Source of the DNA: Isoetes taiwanensis
Lineage: Eukaryota; Streptophyta; Lycopodiopsida; Isoetales; Isoetaceae
Assembly: GCA_021234155.1 (NCBI GenBank)
Contig: JAJEKV010000001.1
Location: forward strand, 18,061,382-18,125,381
Direction: 5' to 3'
Length of the DNA: 64,000 nucleotides
Shown: in pieces, positions 43,231 to 55,180 of the stretch
How the letters are laid out: each line of letters opens with the position of its first letter
Numbering within the stretch: position 1 is the first letter of the stretch
Program-made: the position numbers and the translations under genes
The notes under the pieces: model-generated
What the model was told of the DNA's origin: nothing
What the model saw: only the letters and a program-made list of their open reading frames with translations
Database searches by the model: none

Positions 43231-44066
43231 TTAGACAATGTTGCTGCTTCTTATGTATTGGGCCAGATTGAAAGGTATGCGTATAGTCTATCTTAAATTA
43301 GATTTTGCTAAGGCATATGACGGTGTGGATTGGGAATTTTTGGAAAAAAGCCTCTTAGCATTGGGCTTTGGTCAGCAGTTCACCAGGGATGTTATGAAGC
43401 TCCATACCTCGGCACAGTCTACCATGTTGTTTCAGGGGGAACCCTCCACTGTTTTTTCGGTTGGGCGGGGTGTTCGCCAAGGATGGCCATTAGCTCCACT
43501 TTTGTTCACAGTAGTAGCTGAGGTCCTCTCACAGTTATTTGCTAAGGCTGTGCAGGATGGGATAGTCCAGGGGTTGAGTATGGAGGACGGTTCATAGGAA
43601 ATTTGTAATCAGTATGCTGATGACACGTTTCTCTTTCTTGTTGCTGATGCGGACAATCTTCAGAATGCAAAGCTTCTTCTTGATACTTTCTCTTTAGCAT
43701 CTGGAGTTCTTGTTGGTTGGCCAAAGTGTTCTACATTATGGACGCTTGATGGGGTTGTGCCCCCTTGTGTTGCTGATTTTCCTTGGAGGGTGCTTCCTCA
43801 TGGGAAGGCTACTAAACTTCTCGGTATTCCTGTGGGCATTCATATTTCTACCTCTGGTGCTTGGGATATTATCATAGAAGGGTTGCGAAAGCATTTGTTT
43901 TGGTGGAATACTGCTAAGCTCTCTCTGCCAGCGCGAATAACTGTTGCTAAGCATGTTTTAAGTAATTCCCACATCTATATGGCTTCTGCCCTTCTGGCTT
44001 CCCAGTCAAAATTTCAGGTGATTGTTACCGTTGTCCGTAATTTTATTTGGGATCAAAATTTCATAT
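43231..44066 (+). pseudogene. Second LINE: reverse transcriptase fragment (L1 clade)
   Basis: Plus-strand RT pieces read SILDNVAASYVLGQIER, YLKLDFAKAYDGVDWEFLE, VGRGVRQGWPLAPLLF, then after a stop at 43596-43598 NQYADDTFLFLV, ASGVLVGWPKCSTLW, HGKATKLLGIPVG, LSLPARITVAKHVLSNS and VVRNFIWDQNF. The sequence is clearly different from the LINE at 36039-43215 and lies in opposite orientation. Both ends are truncated; endonuclease and ORF1 are missing. At least one stop and one frameshift. Confidence 0.9.
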
Positions 44067-44646
44067 AGAAGAAAAGGGTGATAACTTGAGAAGTACAATT
44101 TTATATATGCAGTTATGCTTACAGATGAATTATGAAGGCAGACAAATAAGACTGGGGGGATACTTGAATTTGAACAAAGGGATGCTACAGTGGTGAGATT
44201 GAAAGGAGCAAAGACCAGTCCTTAAGGACAAAGCAGACATAGTGAAACAAAGCAGACATATGCATGTTGAAGCATAGAAAATTGGATATAAGGGTCGAAT
44301 GTTTAAGTGCCTAAGTTAAGGTTATTTACAACATATGAGAAAATGAAAAGGAAAATCATATTGCATTTGGAAGGTTGACATTAGGTCATATTTCTCGGAG
44401 GGAATCGTTATTCAAATTTTGGTCCAATACAAAAGAGACATGCTCTGATCCAGAAACAGAAACATGGCAATCGGTTAAGCTGAGCCGCCGGACTGATTGC
44501 TTTAAATAAAACCTAAGAAGCATTGTTTGATACGGTGATTGATCGATACAAAGTAAATCAAAGAAGGTCTGTATTTTTAGATTATATCTCAATGTCTATT
44601 GCTTGAACTTAGACATTATAAAGACAATGAGTTTAATGGTGGAAGG
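44067..44646. other. Residual sequence before the outer 3' LTR
   Basis: No coding signal. It is probably the 3' untranslated part of the outer Copia or LINE debris; it ends in a purine-rich GGTGGAAGG that fits a polypurine tract next to the LTR at 44647. Confidence 0.45.
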
Positions 44647-44826
44647 TGTATTAATTTTGAGGTGATACAATATGATCATTGTAGAAGGCTTGAAGTAAAT
44701 ATCGATTTTGCATTCTTATACATATGTTGGTGGAATTAGTATATATATATATATGTGGTAAAGATATGATTGAAGTTAAATTGTCTTGTTTGTGTTCTGA
44801 ATGCTTGTTAACCAATAAATCTTACA
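44647..44826 (+). repeat. 3' LTR of the outer Copia element (180 bp)
   Basis: It begins TGTATTAATTTTGAGG and ends CTTACA like 27725-27864, but includes an extra 40 bases with a TATATATATATA run. No target duplication match was found with the left end. Confidence 0.75.
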
Positions 44827-47800
44827 TAATCATCATCCAAGTAATCTTTCTTCCATGCTCTTCTTGATTTCTAAGCTGAAATACATTGGAAGAATACTTT
44901 GCTATTTGGCTGCTTCCTTCATTCTGTATCATATTGCTTACTCTTTCTTATGCCTTTTTTTATCCCCTGCAGCAAGCTCCTTGCACAAGCATCAGGATCA
45001 GAGCATCGTCCAAGCACAGCTTGCACCAACATTAAAGCATCGACTAAGCATAAGCAACAACCAAGCAGCATCGACCAAGCATCTTCTACAAATTTGTGTG
45101 CACGAAACCTCTCTGGTATATATAGACAAAGTACAAACTATATATATATATTTTTTAGCTATATATTTCCATTAGTGAACCTATTATTCTGCAAGGATAA
45201 TAATCAGCATTCTCTCCAACCAAAGAAATATCTTGCAGTTGCTTTAGATCACAAACAGCATAAATTCAAGAGTAAGGCTGAGCTTTCTGTATGGTCATAG
45301 CTATAGCAGATGGTTAAGGTTAATGCAAGGCCGTTTGGCCCCTTTTTCTTGCACTTGCATAATCTAAGCTGCTATAATAGTCTGTTTCTTTCTTTGCTAA
45401 TGCCAAGTTTGTTTCTACCTCTATAGATTAGGCTACATCATATCAGGATTCTGCGAAATAATGGGTCTAGATGGATGGTCTTGCTTCCAAAAGTCTTGAT
45501 TTTAGGTCAGAGTTCAGTAACAGATAATGTTACTGAACTCAGAGTTCAGCCTTTCTGTTAATTTGTTTCCCCAGCTATAATACACCTTTCTTCTCTGGCT
45601 TATTTGCAGAATGTACATGGCAGAGAATCGTTCACGAGTTTCATTTCAAAGGTAATCCATTATTGCATGCATATCCTACAAAAGTGAATTCGCCGCTTTT
45701 ATTCCAACATTGTTTTTTGTTGAAAATATTACTTTTGCCCATTTAATTTGGATACAGAAATATAGTGTTTGGTTTGACGACCTCCCATGCTAGAAGTTGC
45801 TTCAATAGAGATTACAGATTCTTTTTTCATTTACCCCTTTGACAATGCAAGGCAGCAAAAGAAGCGTTGGCTAAAAGCAAGCAATCTTAGAGCAGATTAG
45901 ATATACAAACTCTTTTGCGCTTCAGTCTCTATCATGCATTTTTTATTAAAACGGTTCTGGAAACTATGTCTCTCTGTGGGTGACTATGTTGTGATTTATA
46001 ACCCTATTTTGTAGGCATCTCAGTTCGCTGATATGGCCATTAGCTTTATAGTTTTTAATTCTCACCTGTTAGAAAACCATTGAGAAGCAAACGCGTAGAA
46101 TCTATTAGATTCATTGATGGCACGATTAACTAATGTTTTTGAACTTATGCGCATAAACTTTGATATTTTTTTAGCTGCTATATTGCTAAATGCTTAAGCT
46201 TTATCATGTATTGCTCACTCTTCAGCATTTGCATAAGGTTTTGTTATGTATTAGAATAGTGTTGAAGCTAAAATACCTTTGCTCTTTTGGTATGAATTAA
46301 AAGATGAAGGGCAGAAACATTAATGTGGATTCCCTGCTCAAATATGTTAAGATCCCTTATTGGATGCCAGTAACTAAATTTATGTATAATAATTGTTTTC
46401 TCAGTATTGGGTCTTTTGTTAGTCCAAGAAAACAACACAAAATGATGTTTGATCCTATACGTAGAGTATCAAAATTGTCCATCTTTCAGTATCTTCTTCA
46501 CCCTGTATTGTCTTCTATTTTGTGCAACTCTCAGGTATAGTCGTAGTTATAAACCATCTGCCCAAGCTGCAATACAAAGATGGACTTTTGCCAATGTTTT
46601 GAAAGGACTGTTGGTAAAGATTCTTTTTTATTGGATTGAAAGCTATTGTCATTTGCTATGAGAATATAAGTAGAATGGCTTAAAAATTAAGTGTGTTTGG
46701 ATTTGGTTCTACTTTCTTTCCCTCATCAAATACCCTTATGAAGCTGTTCTTATCAATGAATTTAGCAGAGGCACTACTTGCGTCGAAACTTGAGCTGAGA
46801 TCCTGTATGGCATCTCCTTGCAGTCTAAGGTGAGGCAGACCATTGTTCAGGTTATTTTGAAATTCTTGAGATTTTGTGAAAAGCCACCATGCAGGATTGA
46901 ATTCTTCAGCCTATGTACTGGGCATGAAATTTCGAAGAAACAACATGTAACAACCTAGCAAATGGTTCGCTTCTTTATCACCTTAGCATTTGGAGTGTTC
47001 TTTAGGACTTTTTTTACATCTGTCTCAGGCTTAATGGCAAAAATAAGAGGCACTGTTTGATTGGGTTATATTTTGTGCTGGGAGAAAGCAGCTTGCTTTA
47101 TGAAAATAACTCCTTCTGCAGACCTGCTATGGAAACTGGCATATGGTGTCATGTCATCAGCATATGGTGTCATTTGGGTGAGACAAAGTGAACGAGAGAG
47201 AAGGAACACAAGGTAATCCCAAAAGTGAATATATAATTCATGAAGAGTACATGCTCTTATATACAATAATGAAGGGCTAATAGGCAAAGACCCTTTTAGC
47301 TCCATGAACTATTAATAAACAATGACCTATCAATAGACAAAGGCTAAGATTGTATGGATGTATTATAAATACATTCCAACATTCCCCCTACAATCTTGGT
47401 CTCTTTGTAAAACAAAATAAGTAGCATGTATCTTCGAGGGTGAGATCAAATGCACAATGTATGATGTATGTCCCCCCTGCAGAGTTGATCTCTAGCTCGT
47501 AAAAGTAAAAAACCTTTTGTGGGAATCAAAAGAAAAACCCGAGCTCCCTCTAAGAGTATATTCATCATGACGCAAATAAGTGCTTTTGTAAAAATATATA
47601 AAGACGTATTCGAGGTGAAGAAGAATCAGTTCCAGAAAAAATTGATATAGTCCTTGACCTGTAAGATAATATTGTTGCCATGCCTGTTCTTTTCTATGAA
47701 GAATGACAGAAAATAATAAGATTAGATTTGTAGTTAAAAAGAATAATAAATTCATCTTTTTAAAGGTGAAAAATAATCGTGCATCTAATAGCATATCGAT

Positions 47801-48154
47801 AAGCTCCCCATGCTGTAAAAAATGTTCGCCTGCATTAAACTTTGATCACTTGATATATTCTACGGGCATAATTATGACGTGTTGGATCATGCTGAGAAGC
47901 ATTTAGAACTTGCTGGTAAAGTTTTTACTGATATAGATTCGTTAATGATACAGCCATCTGATACACATGTTCGTTGATGACACAACCATCTGATACACAT
48001 GACTTTGCAAGCCATAATGTCTTTCTATCAAGCTATTCTTGCTTATCTTCATTTTTTTCAGAATCCTCATAGTGCATTTGTTTTCTTTTCTTATAATCTG
48101 GCAATTTTTCTTATCGTCTACTAGCTTTATGTATTAATTTGCAATGTGATGCAG
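44827..48154. other. Gene-poor stretch with a probable Copia LTR fragment
   Basis: No convincing exons. Around 47150-47381 there is a sequence that on the minus strand starts TGTTGGAATGTATT directly after a polypurine AGGGGGAA, the usual Copia polypurine/LTR junction. The rest is AT-rich and shows nothing I can name. Some of it could be introns of the BEACH-like pseudogene that follows. Confidence 0.4.
47150..47381 (-). mobile_element. Copia LTR fragment (solo LTR or 3' end)
   Basis: The minus strand reads ...TTGTAGGGGGAA then TGTTGGAATGTATTTATAAT, the classic polypurine tract/LTR start of plant Copia elements. A direct GCATATGGTGTCAT pair lies at 47137 and 47158 near the presumed far end. 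No partner LTR in the window. Confidence 0.45.
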
Positions 48155-48790
48155 GCAAGTTCTGGTCGATGCCTATATGATGCATCTCCTGTAATGGAAC
48201 CAAAAGAATTGCATGAAGCTAGAATAATGGGGAGTACCCAATTATGCTATAGGCGTATTATAGTCCATTGCATTGGGGGAATTGGCGTTTTCTTTCCACT
48301 ATTGTTATAGCTTGAAGGGTGTCAAATACCAACCTCTGAGCTTAATGCAACGGACATCAAGAATAATAAGCAAGATACAAAGGGTTCCCATTTGATTGTG
48401 GATGTGGTTGAATTGCTCATAGAAATTGTAACTGGGAATTTCGCAAACCAGCAATCCCTTCATAACAATGTTGGCATTCTATTCTTGGGCTTTTTTTGGA
48501 GTTTGTTCCCTTAGAACATGTTTCTGTTAAGGTTATTTCAACGGCATAACTCCAATCTTTTCTGCATGCTTTAAAATCAGCTTTTGAAGTAAACTATGTG
48601 TGCAACAAGCCAGAGAGAGTCAAATGAAGTGTTGTCATTTGTTTGGAGAAGTTCATCTTTGGTCCATTGCATATTGATCATCAGGGACTGCAGAGTGCCT
48701 ACATTGCGCCATGTGGCATAGATCTAAAAGTGTGACGACTTCCTACTCCAAGAAAAGTATTAATGATTTACAATAATGAGTTAGATGCAT
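48155..48790 (+). pseudogene. Probable exon of a BEACH-domain (neurobeachin/SPIRRIG-like) protein, decayed
   Basis: A good splice acceptor (GTGATGCAG) opens a frame reading SSGRCLYDASPVMEPKELHE, ARIMGSTQLCYRRI and IVHCIGGIGVFFPLL, which resembles the concanavalin-like region of plant BEACH proteins. The same frame continues past a TAG into VDVVELLIEIVTGNFANQQ and LHNNVGILFLGFFWSL, then another TAG. Two in-frame stops make it a pseudogene or a misjudged exon. The identification is from memory of the family pattern and is tentative. No other exons of the gene could be placed confidently in 44800-53000. Confidence 0.4.
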
Positions 48791-48909
48791 GCAAGTTCTT
48801 GCGAGGCTTGCCTAATGGGTTCGTGGACATCGCTAATCATAGTTTTCAAGTTAGATGCATGCAAGTCCTTGCGAGGCTTGCCTAATGGGTTTGTGGCATC
48901 GCTAGTCAT
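48780..48909. repeat. Tandem duplication of about 68 bp
   Basis: GTTAGATGCATGCAAGT-CTTGCGAGGCTTGCCTAATGGGTT-GTGG-CATCGCTA-TCAT occurs at about 48780 and again at about 48851, just before the GATA arrays. Confidence 0.85.
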
Positions 48910-48921
48910 TACTATAGCTAT

Positions 48922-49048
<127 letters not shown>

Positions 49049-49166
49049 TATGTTTTGTAATATAGCTTCTATATGCAAGATCAAACAATTTGAAACATGA
49101 TTATTACAACAAGATTTCCATAATGATCAAGTTTTTTGATAAGTTATAGGAAAACATCCACAATCA

Positions 49167-49308
<142 letters not shown>

Positions 49309-49425
49309 GTTTTGTCATATAGCTTCTATATGCAAGATCAAACAATTTGAAACATGATTATTACAACAAGATTTCCATAATGATCAAGTTTTTTGATAAG
49401 TTATAGGAAAACATCCACAATCAAA

Positions 49426-50039
49426 AGCTTCATTATGGACACGTTATCCATCCATAGGCTAGAAACACATTGTACAACATTTTTGAATAATAAATGAATA
49501 CTACACCTTACTACATCTAGGAGAGTGCAACAACGGTTAATTATATCATAAGTGAACACATCATACTAGCACAACTAGGCAGTCAATGCAACAATGGTTC
49601 ATTATTATCATAAGTGAACATTCATACTTTGCGTAGTGTTAGATAATCACAAGTGTTAGATAAGCACCTTATGGCCATGATAAAATGCTTTATTTATTGT
49701 GGGCAAACAAATTTCAAGGACCACATTGTTTGCATGGTATCTTCTTATAACATTGAAGAACCTCGAATGGTGAAACGTATATCCTTTGTATCGATGATCT
49801 AAAAAAAATGCCACACCGACATGTTTCAAACGAATCAAAAAATTCCACATCGGCCAAGAAAAACGTTCTCGTGGCAAGCACCTCGTGTAAGAAATTTAAC
49901 ACCATTGGATTGTTGAGGTCGTATTTGGTTTCCCCAAGGTTCTAAAACACTATAAAAACTCAAGCTTCTGATGCATGTTCTACACGACTCTTCGAGGGTA
50001 TGGAAGCTCTTAAGTCTGTATTTTCTTTGCCATTTATAA
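49426..50039. other. Non-coding stretch
   Basis: It contains a local duplication of a CAACAATGGTTCATTAT-ATCATAAGTGAACA phrase (near 49530 and 49590). A minus-strand frame at 49905-49656 has no recognisable family. Confidence 0.4.
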
Positions 50040-50380
50040 GGGCCCGGTCACATGAAGATGTCAACATCTTCCATTAGACGTCAAAAACTCAAAACGGAGG
50101 GGTCACATGGAGCTTTTTGACATGAATCCCTTCATGTTGACATCAATCCATCCCATCGGCTCTCTCCTCGGTTGGATGCATTCATGTCAAGATGAATCTC
50201 TTGGATATCAGCACGTGGCGGATCTCAGGGCACTTGGCAGTAATCCAAAAATTAGCGGGCATAAGAAGAACGACAGGAATGGAGGCTGCCTCTGGATCTT
50301 CATGTGACCCTGTTTCTACTGCTGCATTCATGTTGACATGAAAGAGTCTCTGTTGACATCTTCATGTGACCATACCACCC
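50040..50380. mobile_element. MITE-like element of about 340 bp
   Basis: The ends begin GGGCCC and GGGTGG (rc), and GGTCACATGAAGATGTCAAC is perfectly inverted between 50046-50065 and 50352-50371. Further inverted CATGTTGACAT/ATGTCAACATG pieces lie inside. No clear target-site duplication and no coding capacity. Confidence 0.7.
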
Positions 50381-53028
50381 TGAAAGAAAGGGCAGCACCT
50401 TCTCTGTCTTCTTCTTGGCAAGAGAGCATAGCCTTGGGCAACCAGCACCTTATCTCCTCCAGATTGTTGCCGCATCAACCTCACCATTGCCGTGACTTGG
50501 ATCTTCTTTGCCATTTCTGGCCTCAATAAGTTTTGTTTGTTTCTCAATGAAAGCATGCAAATATTTCCTTCATGACACTTAGAGATTTATAACGATTACA
50601 GGACTTTAGTTTCACGAGTCTCTTCATTGGGGCTTTAAATTTTTCTTGCAACTTGGTAGAATGATCCATTCAAGGATTGGTACAGAATGCAATTTGGATC
50701 AAGTTTTATGTTATCTTCTGCACAGCTAGTGAGCAAATGAGTTTACTTTCTGAATTAGAGGTAGAACGCTTAATGCATCTTCATGTGGTGTAAATGCCAA
50801 CCTGTAACACATGCTTGTGGATATACCGAACGATCTGCTTTAAATTTAGTCAATGACTTGAATCTGGCAGGCCATATGGATTTGAATTTCTAGAATACTT
50901 TTGCTTTTTTTCTTTCTTTGCACAGTGTGATCTACTACAAATTTAGTCAGTGACTTGAATCTGGAATCTGATTTTGATGTTAAACATTATCGACCCAAAG
51001 CATAAAACTACCATTATTGGGCTTGATTACTTTGCAATAATGAGGGGTTTTCCTACAACGAGCTCTGCAAATTGGTTATGGCATTCCTTCTTCAAGTAAC
51101 CACATTGATGCAGCATTCGGATCAGTTGTATGAGCTGAAATGATCATCATGAGTGAATGTAATATTGAATAGTTTATAGAGTTTATAAGGCCAATCTGTG
51201 TGCTTTTTATGCTGGGCAGAAGGTGAAATTGAAAGATAAGATATTCCTTTCTCCATTTGATTTCTACCTTGCTTTCTTTATATTGTAATGTGCCATTCTT
51301 TATTCAATTTCTTGCTTCATTCTTTGCTTGAAATCCGTCCTTATGGAAGGAGTTCATTTTAGTTGTTGCAGAATTGGTACTTGATATGCAAGTCTGTAAG
51401 CTTGAACTAATTAATGATTTCTTTTTTCCTTTTGCAGATTGATTTGCTAGAAAAGCTGAGATGGTTGGAGCTTTTCTTAGATGTAAAGATCGTATTTGAT
51501 ATTGCCACTGGAGCCTTATGCAATCCATTACTTGCATCAATATTCTAAAATATGAGTATGTCTGTGCCAATCTTAAGTTTGGCCATGTCTTATATTGTAC
51601 AATTTATCTAGTGATTCATTTTGCGTTGCATTTCATTCCTAGTTAATAGCTGCAGATATAACCAGAATAAGATGAAGAGAAGATTCTTATCAAGATTCTA
51701 GATTGATGATGCCACAACCACTTTGACCAATATCTTTCACTATTTTTACTTCTAGACCATGGACATGCTCTAATTTAGGATTTAATCCGTAGTCATGCTC
51801 CAAAAGTCATTTTCCATTTTTATTATTGTCAAATGGAAATGTAAAGGTACTTTGCAAAAGCTAATTCATTTCTCACAAACATCAATAAGGCACCCTTCTA
51901 TTTTCCATTTGTAAAAAGCCTCTTGCTTGATATGTGCCTTAATTTTTTCTAGTTATCGATAATGATTATTTTTCCTCCACATCCAAAGTATAAATGTGAA
52001 TTTTTCTTCAACTAAATATTGGAATTTGAAATTGTTTTTATTCATTATGCACTTAAACTTTGTTCCACAAGGTTGCTTACCACTAACCGTACATCCAAGA
52101 CAAATTAATTTCTCATACCTAGATTTTAACATGACACATGCCGACAATTGGCAGTAGCATTGTCACCGCACTTCCATCCTGTAACAATGTAAAATTATTG
52201 CCATGCAACCACATGGACTGCCCACCGAAGGTGGGCAATTTTCTAGTCTTCAAGATATATCTTATTTATCATATTTGATCCTGTGCCCAAGACTCCAGAG
52301 CTTGGGTTTGCTCAAAATTTCTTGTATGAAATCCCTTTCAACAAAAATTCATTCCCTTGGTGAGAAATTCCAAATGAATTGGTATAAGAAACACTAAAGT
52401 AAGCAAAATTTGTGGTTTGTGGTAAGAATTCTGGTTTGAAGTAAAGTATACGTCTTTCTCTGAAGATCATGTTACCGCATTACCAAACCTTAGAAAGCAT
52501 TGCATCAAAAAAGAGGGTAGCAAAGGTTAAGCATTTTAGCATCGAGGACTTGACATCTAGGATTTGTGCACGTATGCAACATATTGTAGACATCCTATTC
52601 AATAAAAAACATTCAAAAAGTATCTTCAAAAAAATCAGGATCCCATATTATAAGCTCACTACCAATTATATGCTCATTTCTAAATTTCTTTTATAATATC
52701 ATTATAATTTAAACGGCCTATTTATATGCAATACCTTTTCTAAGGCGCTGAATGTGCATTGCTCTTTGGATTAGCCCAGGCTTGATTCCTGGGGAGTTTG
52801 CTTACTACACAGTATTTGGGTAACTTTGCCTAAGTATTTCTTTCTGCCAGGTTAAGTTTTGGGCCTGGGTAAAACCAGGGCAGACCATGTCTCAATTTCT
52901 AACTAGGTTTAGTTTTTGGAGTATTTTATTTGCTAGATGAGATCCTAGCAAGTATTTTGTAAAAATTTTTTTCATATAACAAACAACACATAACTACCAT
53001 TAATGTTAATTAACACAAACCATTGCAT
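50381..53028. other. Gene-poor sequence
   Basis: No gene recognised. A possible exon after a TTTTGCAG acceptor at 51439 reads IDLLEKLRWLELFLDVKIVF, but I cannot assign it. The stretch is otherwise AT-rich. Confidence 0.35.
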
Positions 53029-53032
53029 TTAA

Positions 53033-53375
53033 CACATTTAAATTGAAATCCCCCTGAAGCCCCCTTTAATTTGGGTGCATATTCACACGGGGGGTGACGT
53101 AGGGCAGCGAGAGCCCCTAAAATTATGTTTCGCGTGTACGAAATCAACACCATGTAGTATATTACCTCAAATCTTATAGTATTTTGCAAATCTTGTTATA
53201 CAGTATGGCAAATTTTGTACATGGATACCCCACAAACGAGGAACTTTATGTACGGTATAGATTAAGGAATAAAGGGTGAATATGCCTATCCAACGACTCG
53301 ATGATGCCGAGTCACCCCCGTGTGAATATGCACCCAAACCAAAGGGGGTTTCAGGGGGATTTCAATTTAAATGTG
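53033..53375. mobile_element. MITE of 343 bp with about 61-bp terminal inverted repeats
   Basis: The left end starts CACATTTAAATTGAAATCCC and the right end is its reverse complement. The two arms match over about 61 bases with three mismatches, including GGGTGCATATTCACACGGGG. TTAA flanks both sides (53029-53032 and 53376-53379), which would be a 4-bp target duplication or a palindromic extension of the repeats. There is no coding capacity. Confidence 0.88.
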
Positions 53376-53378
53376 TTA

Positions 53379-53412
53379 AATAGAATAGAATAGAATAGAA
53401 TAGAATAGAATT
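53379..53412. repeat. TAGAA pentanucleotide microsatellite
   Basis: About seven AATAG units between the MITE and a T-run. On the minus strand it lies right after the A-run that ends the next LINE, so it may be that LINE's 3' tail. Confidence 0.85.
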
Positions 53413-54961
53413 TTTTTTATCGTCCACGGAGACCAATCGGCCTATGGGACCCAATACAAAAAGTCTTGTGATCACATTCTTGCGGGATTAAAAACCCCCC
53501 CCCCAAGGGTTTTCGAGGAAAAACCGTGGCAGCAATAAGGCTAGCGACATCAATTAAATGGTTGATCGGGGCATATCTCGAGCCCCTCAAGTCGGTGCTT
53601 CTTGAATGTATGATCCGGTGAGGGCACCAAGTCGTGCCCGATATCATGTGTGGCGGCTCATCATGTCTAATCAATCGAGTATAGCGGTCCGGACGATCAT
53701 ATCTTTGGGCATCTCACGGAAAGTGTGACACTCATCCTCCAGCGACTCGATGCGGCAACCGACAAACCCTATCGGCGTTGCTCCCCAATCCATCGACTGT
53801 CTCAATCAGGAGATGGTGGGCACACTGTCTTGAATGGAGGCGATATGCTGCGCTTTTCATGGGCGATGTGAGCGTAGGTAGCGTGGGCCTCGTTCTAATG
53901 TGGGATTTATGTCTTTGTAATGTCTTTGTTTTGACTTGCTCCGAGCCCGGAATCCCAAAGCTTGCTGGAGAAACAAGTATCAAGGTAACATCTCAGTCCG
54001 CCACGACCGCCTGTTTCTACGGATGCACATGTGCTCTGGACATTCCATCTAGTTAGCCATCGCGACTCTTTTATCCTTCCAACAATTCTTTGAGTCGTTG
54101 TGGTCCCATTGCCTTTGATAAGCCAAGTGCGGTAGACGATCATCATCCATATTTACCACCTTCCTCGGAAATAGGCGATGCGGTGTCTATCAAGGGCCGT
54201 CGGGAAGTTTGTGGAAACCTTTGTCTCCTCGCAACAAAATTTGATAAGGGACCGTGGATTTCACCGAAAAGTGCCCGTGCTAAGAAGGCCTTAGACTGTT
54301 CTAAGTCGCCCAAGTAGCAAGGGACACCACCGGGCCCCGGACTTCAACTCCGCATACAAAGAACGGGCTCTACCAATACCGAGACGTGATGTGTGCGATG
54401 CCCCCAATCATATAGTTTCGCGCTCGTGGTTATTGTTGCATTGCATAGAGTGCTTTCGGCCTGGCGCTACACGCAATCTTATGGAAGTGTCCCAAAGATA
54501 GTGTAGAAGGAAACTCCACTCCCGGATACTTGTAGGTGGGTGTCACCTCCACTTGTTTCCCTCGATAAGTGAATGAAGGGGGCCTTGGATCGCTGAGGAT
54601 GAGATTAGGACCACCTTGGTCTTGGCTAGATTGGCGTTCATGTGCGTGGCACGGCGAATGTATCCGAGCATCTAAGTGGAGACCGCATATCCTCCGGGTG
54701 TGAGCTAATAGGTCAACATCGATGCGCATAGATGAGTTGTCTGATGACCTGATGCAAAAGTTGGGTCCCGCCACCCCCATTGTCCATGAGCCAGTGTTCC
54801 AACTGGTCAATGTACAGACCAAACAATGTTGGGGAAAGAGGACATCCCTGGCGGACCCCAATACTGCTAGTGAATGGTTGTCCCGTCATCCGCATGGCCT
54901 GTACAACTCTCGTACAACCTGTATACTGCATTGCAATGGTTTGTGTTAATTAACATTAATG
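53413..54961 (-). pseudogene. Decayed non-LTR retrotransposon (RT to 3' end)
   Basis: The minus strand at 54931-54713 reads TSSIGVRQGCPLSPTLFGLY and IDQLEHWL; a damaged YADD box follows (LIYA...DVDLLAHT near 54700). In other frames there are NLILSDPRPPSFTYRGKQVE and VTPTYKYPGVEF, typical of the region after RT. The rest (to 53413) is broken C-terminal sequence ending in an A-run. Many frameshifts. The GVRQGCPLSPTLF signature and different sequence show a LINE clade distinct from the two L1 copies. Endonuclease is absent. Confidence 0.75.
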
Positions 54962-55180
54962 ATATGTGTCATATTGTTATATTACTTACAACTCCATATG
55001 GTGGAACAAAAAATGACCTACTCGCTAACTTAGACGCACAGTAAAGGAGATGATTGAAATACACTAAATATAAAGGACTTGCAAATGATCCTAGTAGTAA
55101 TGGTTGTACTAGGCCATTATATGGGTCCCATAGCCTCTTGGTCTTCGTAGACGGGTGAAAATATCGTTACCCTGGTTTTG

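Larger units (their letters stand above)
27725..44826 (+). mobile_element. Outer Copia element bracketing a 17-kb nest of insertions
   Basis: A short LTR (27725-27864) starting TGTATTAATTTTGAGG and ending CTTACA is followed by a tRNA-iMet primer site. The same LTR returns at 44647-44826 after a polypurine-like GGTGGAAGG. In between, plus-strand Copia coding pieces occur at 27889-28047 (integrase end) and 34811-36037 (post-integrase linker and RT), which join in the right order. They are separated by the tRNA-Leu segment with the younger Copia inside it, and followed by a LINE and a second LINE fragment. Gag, protease and most of integrase are deleted, since integrase starts only about 12 bases after the primer site. 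I could not find a matching target-site duplication. Confidence 0.7.
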
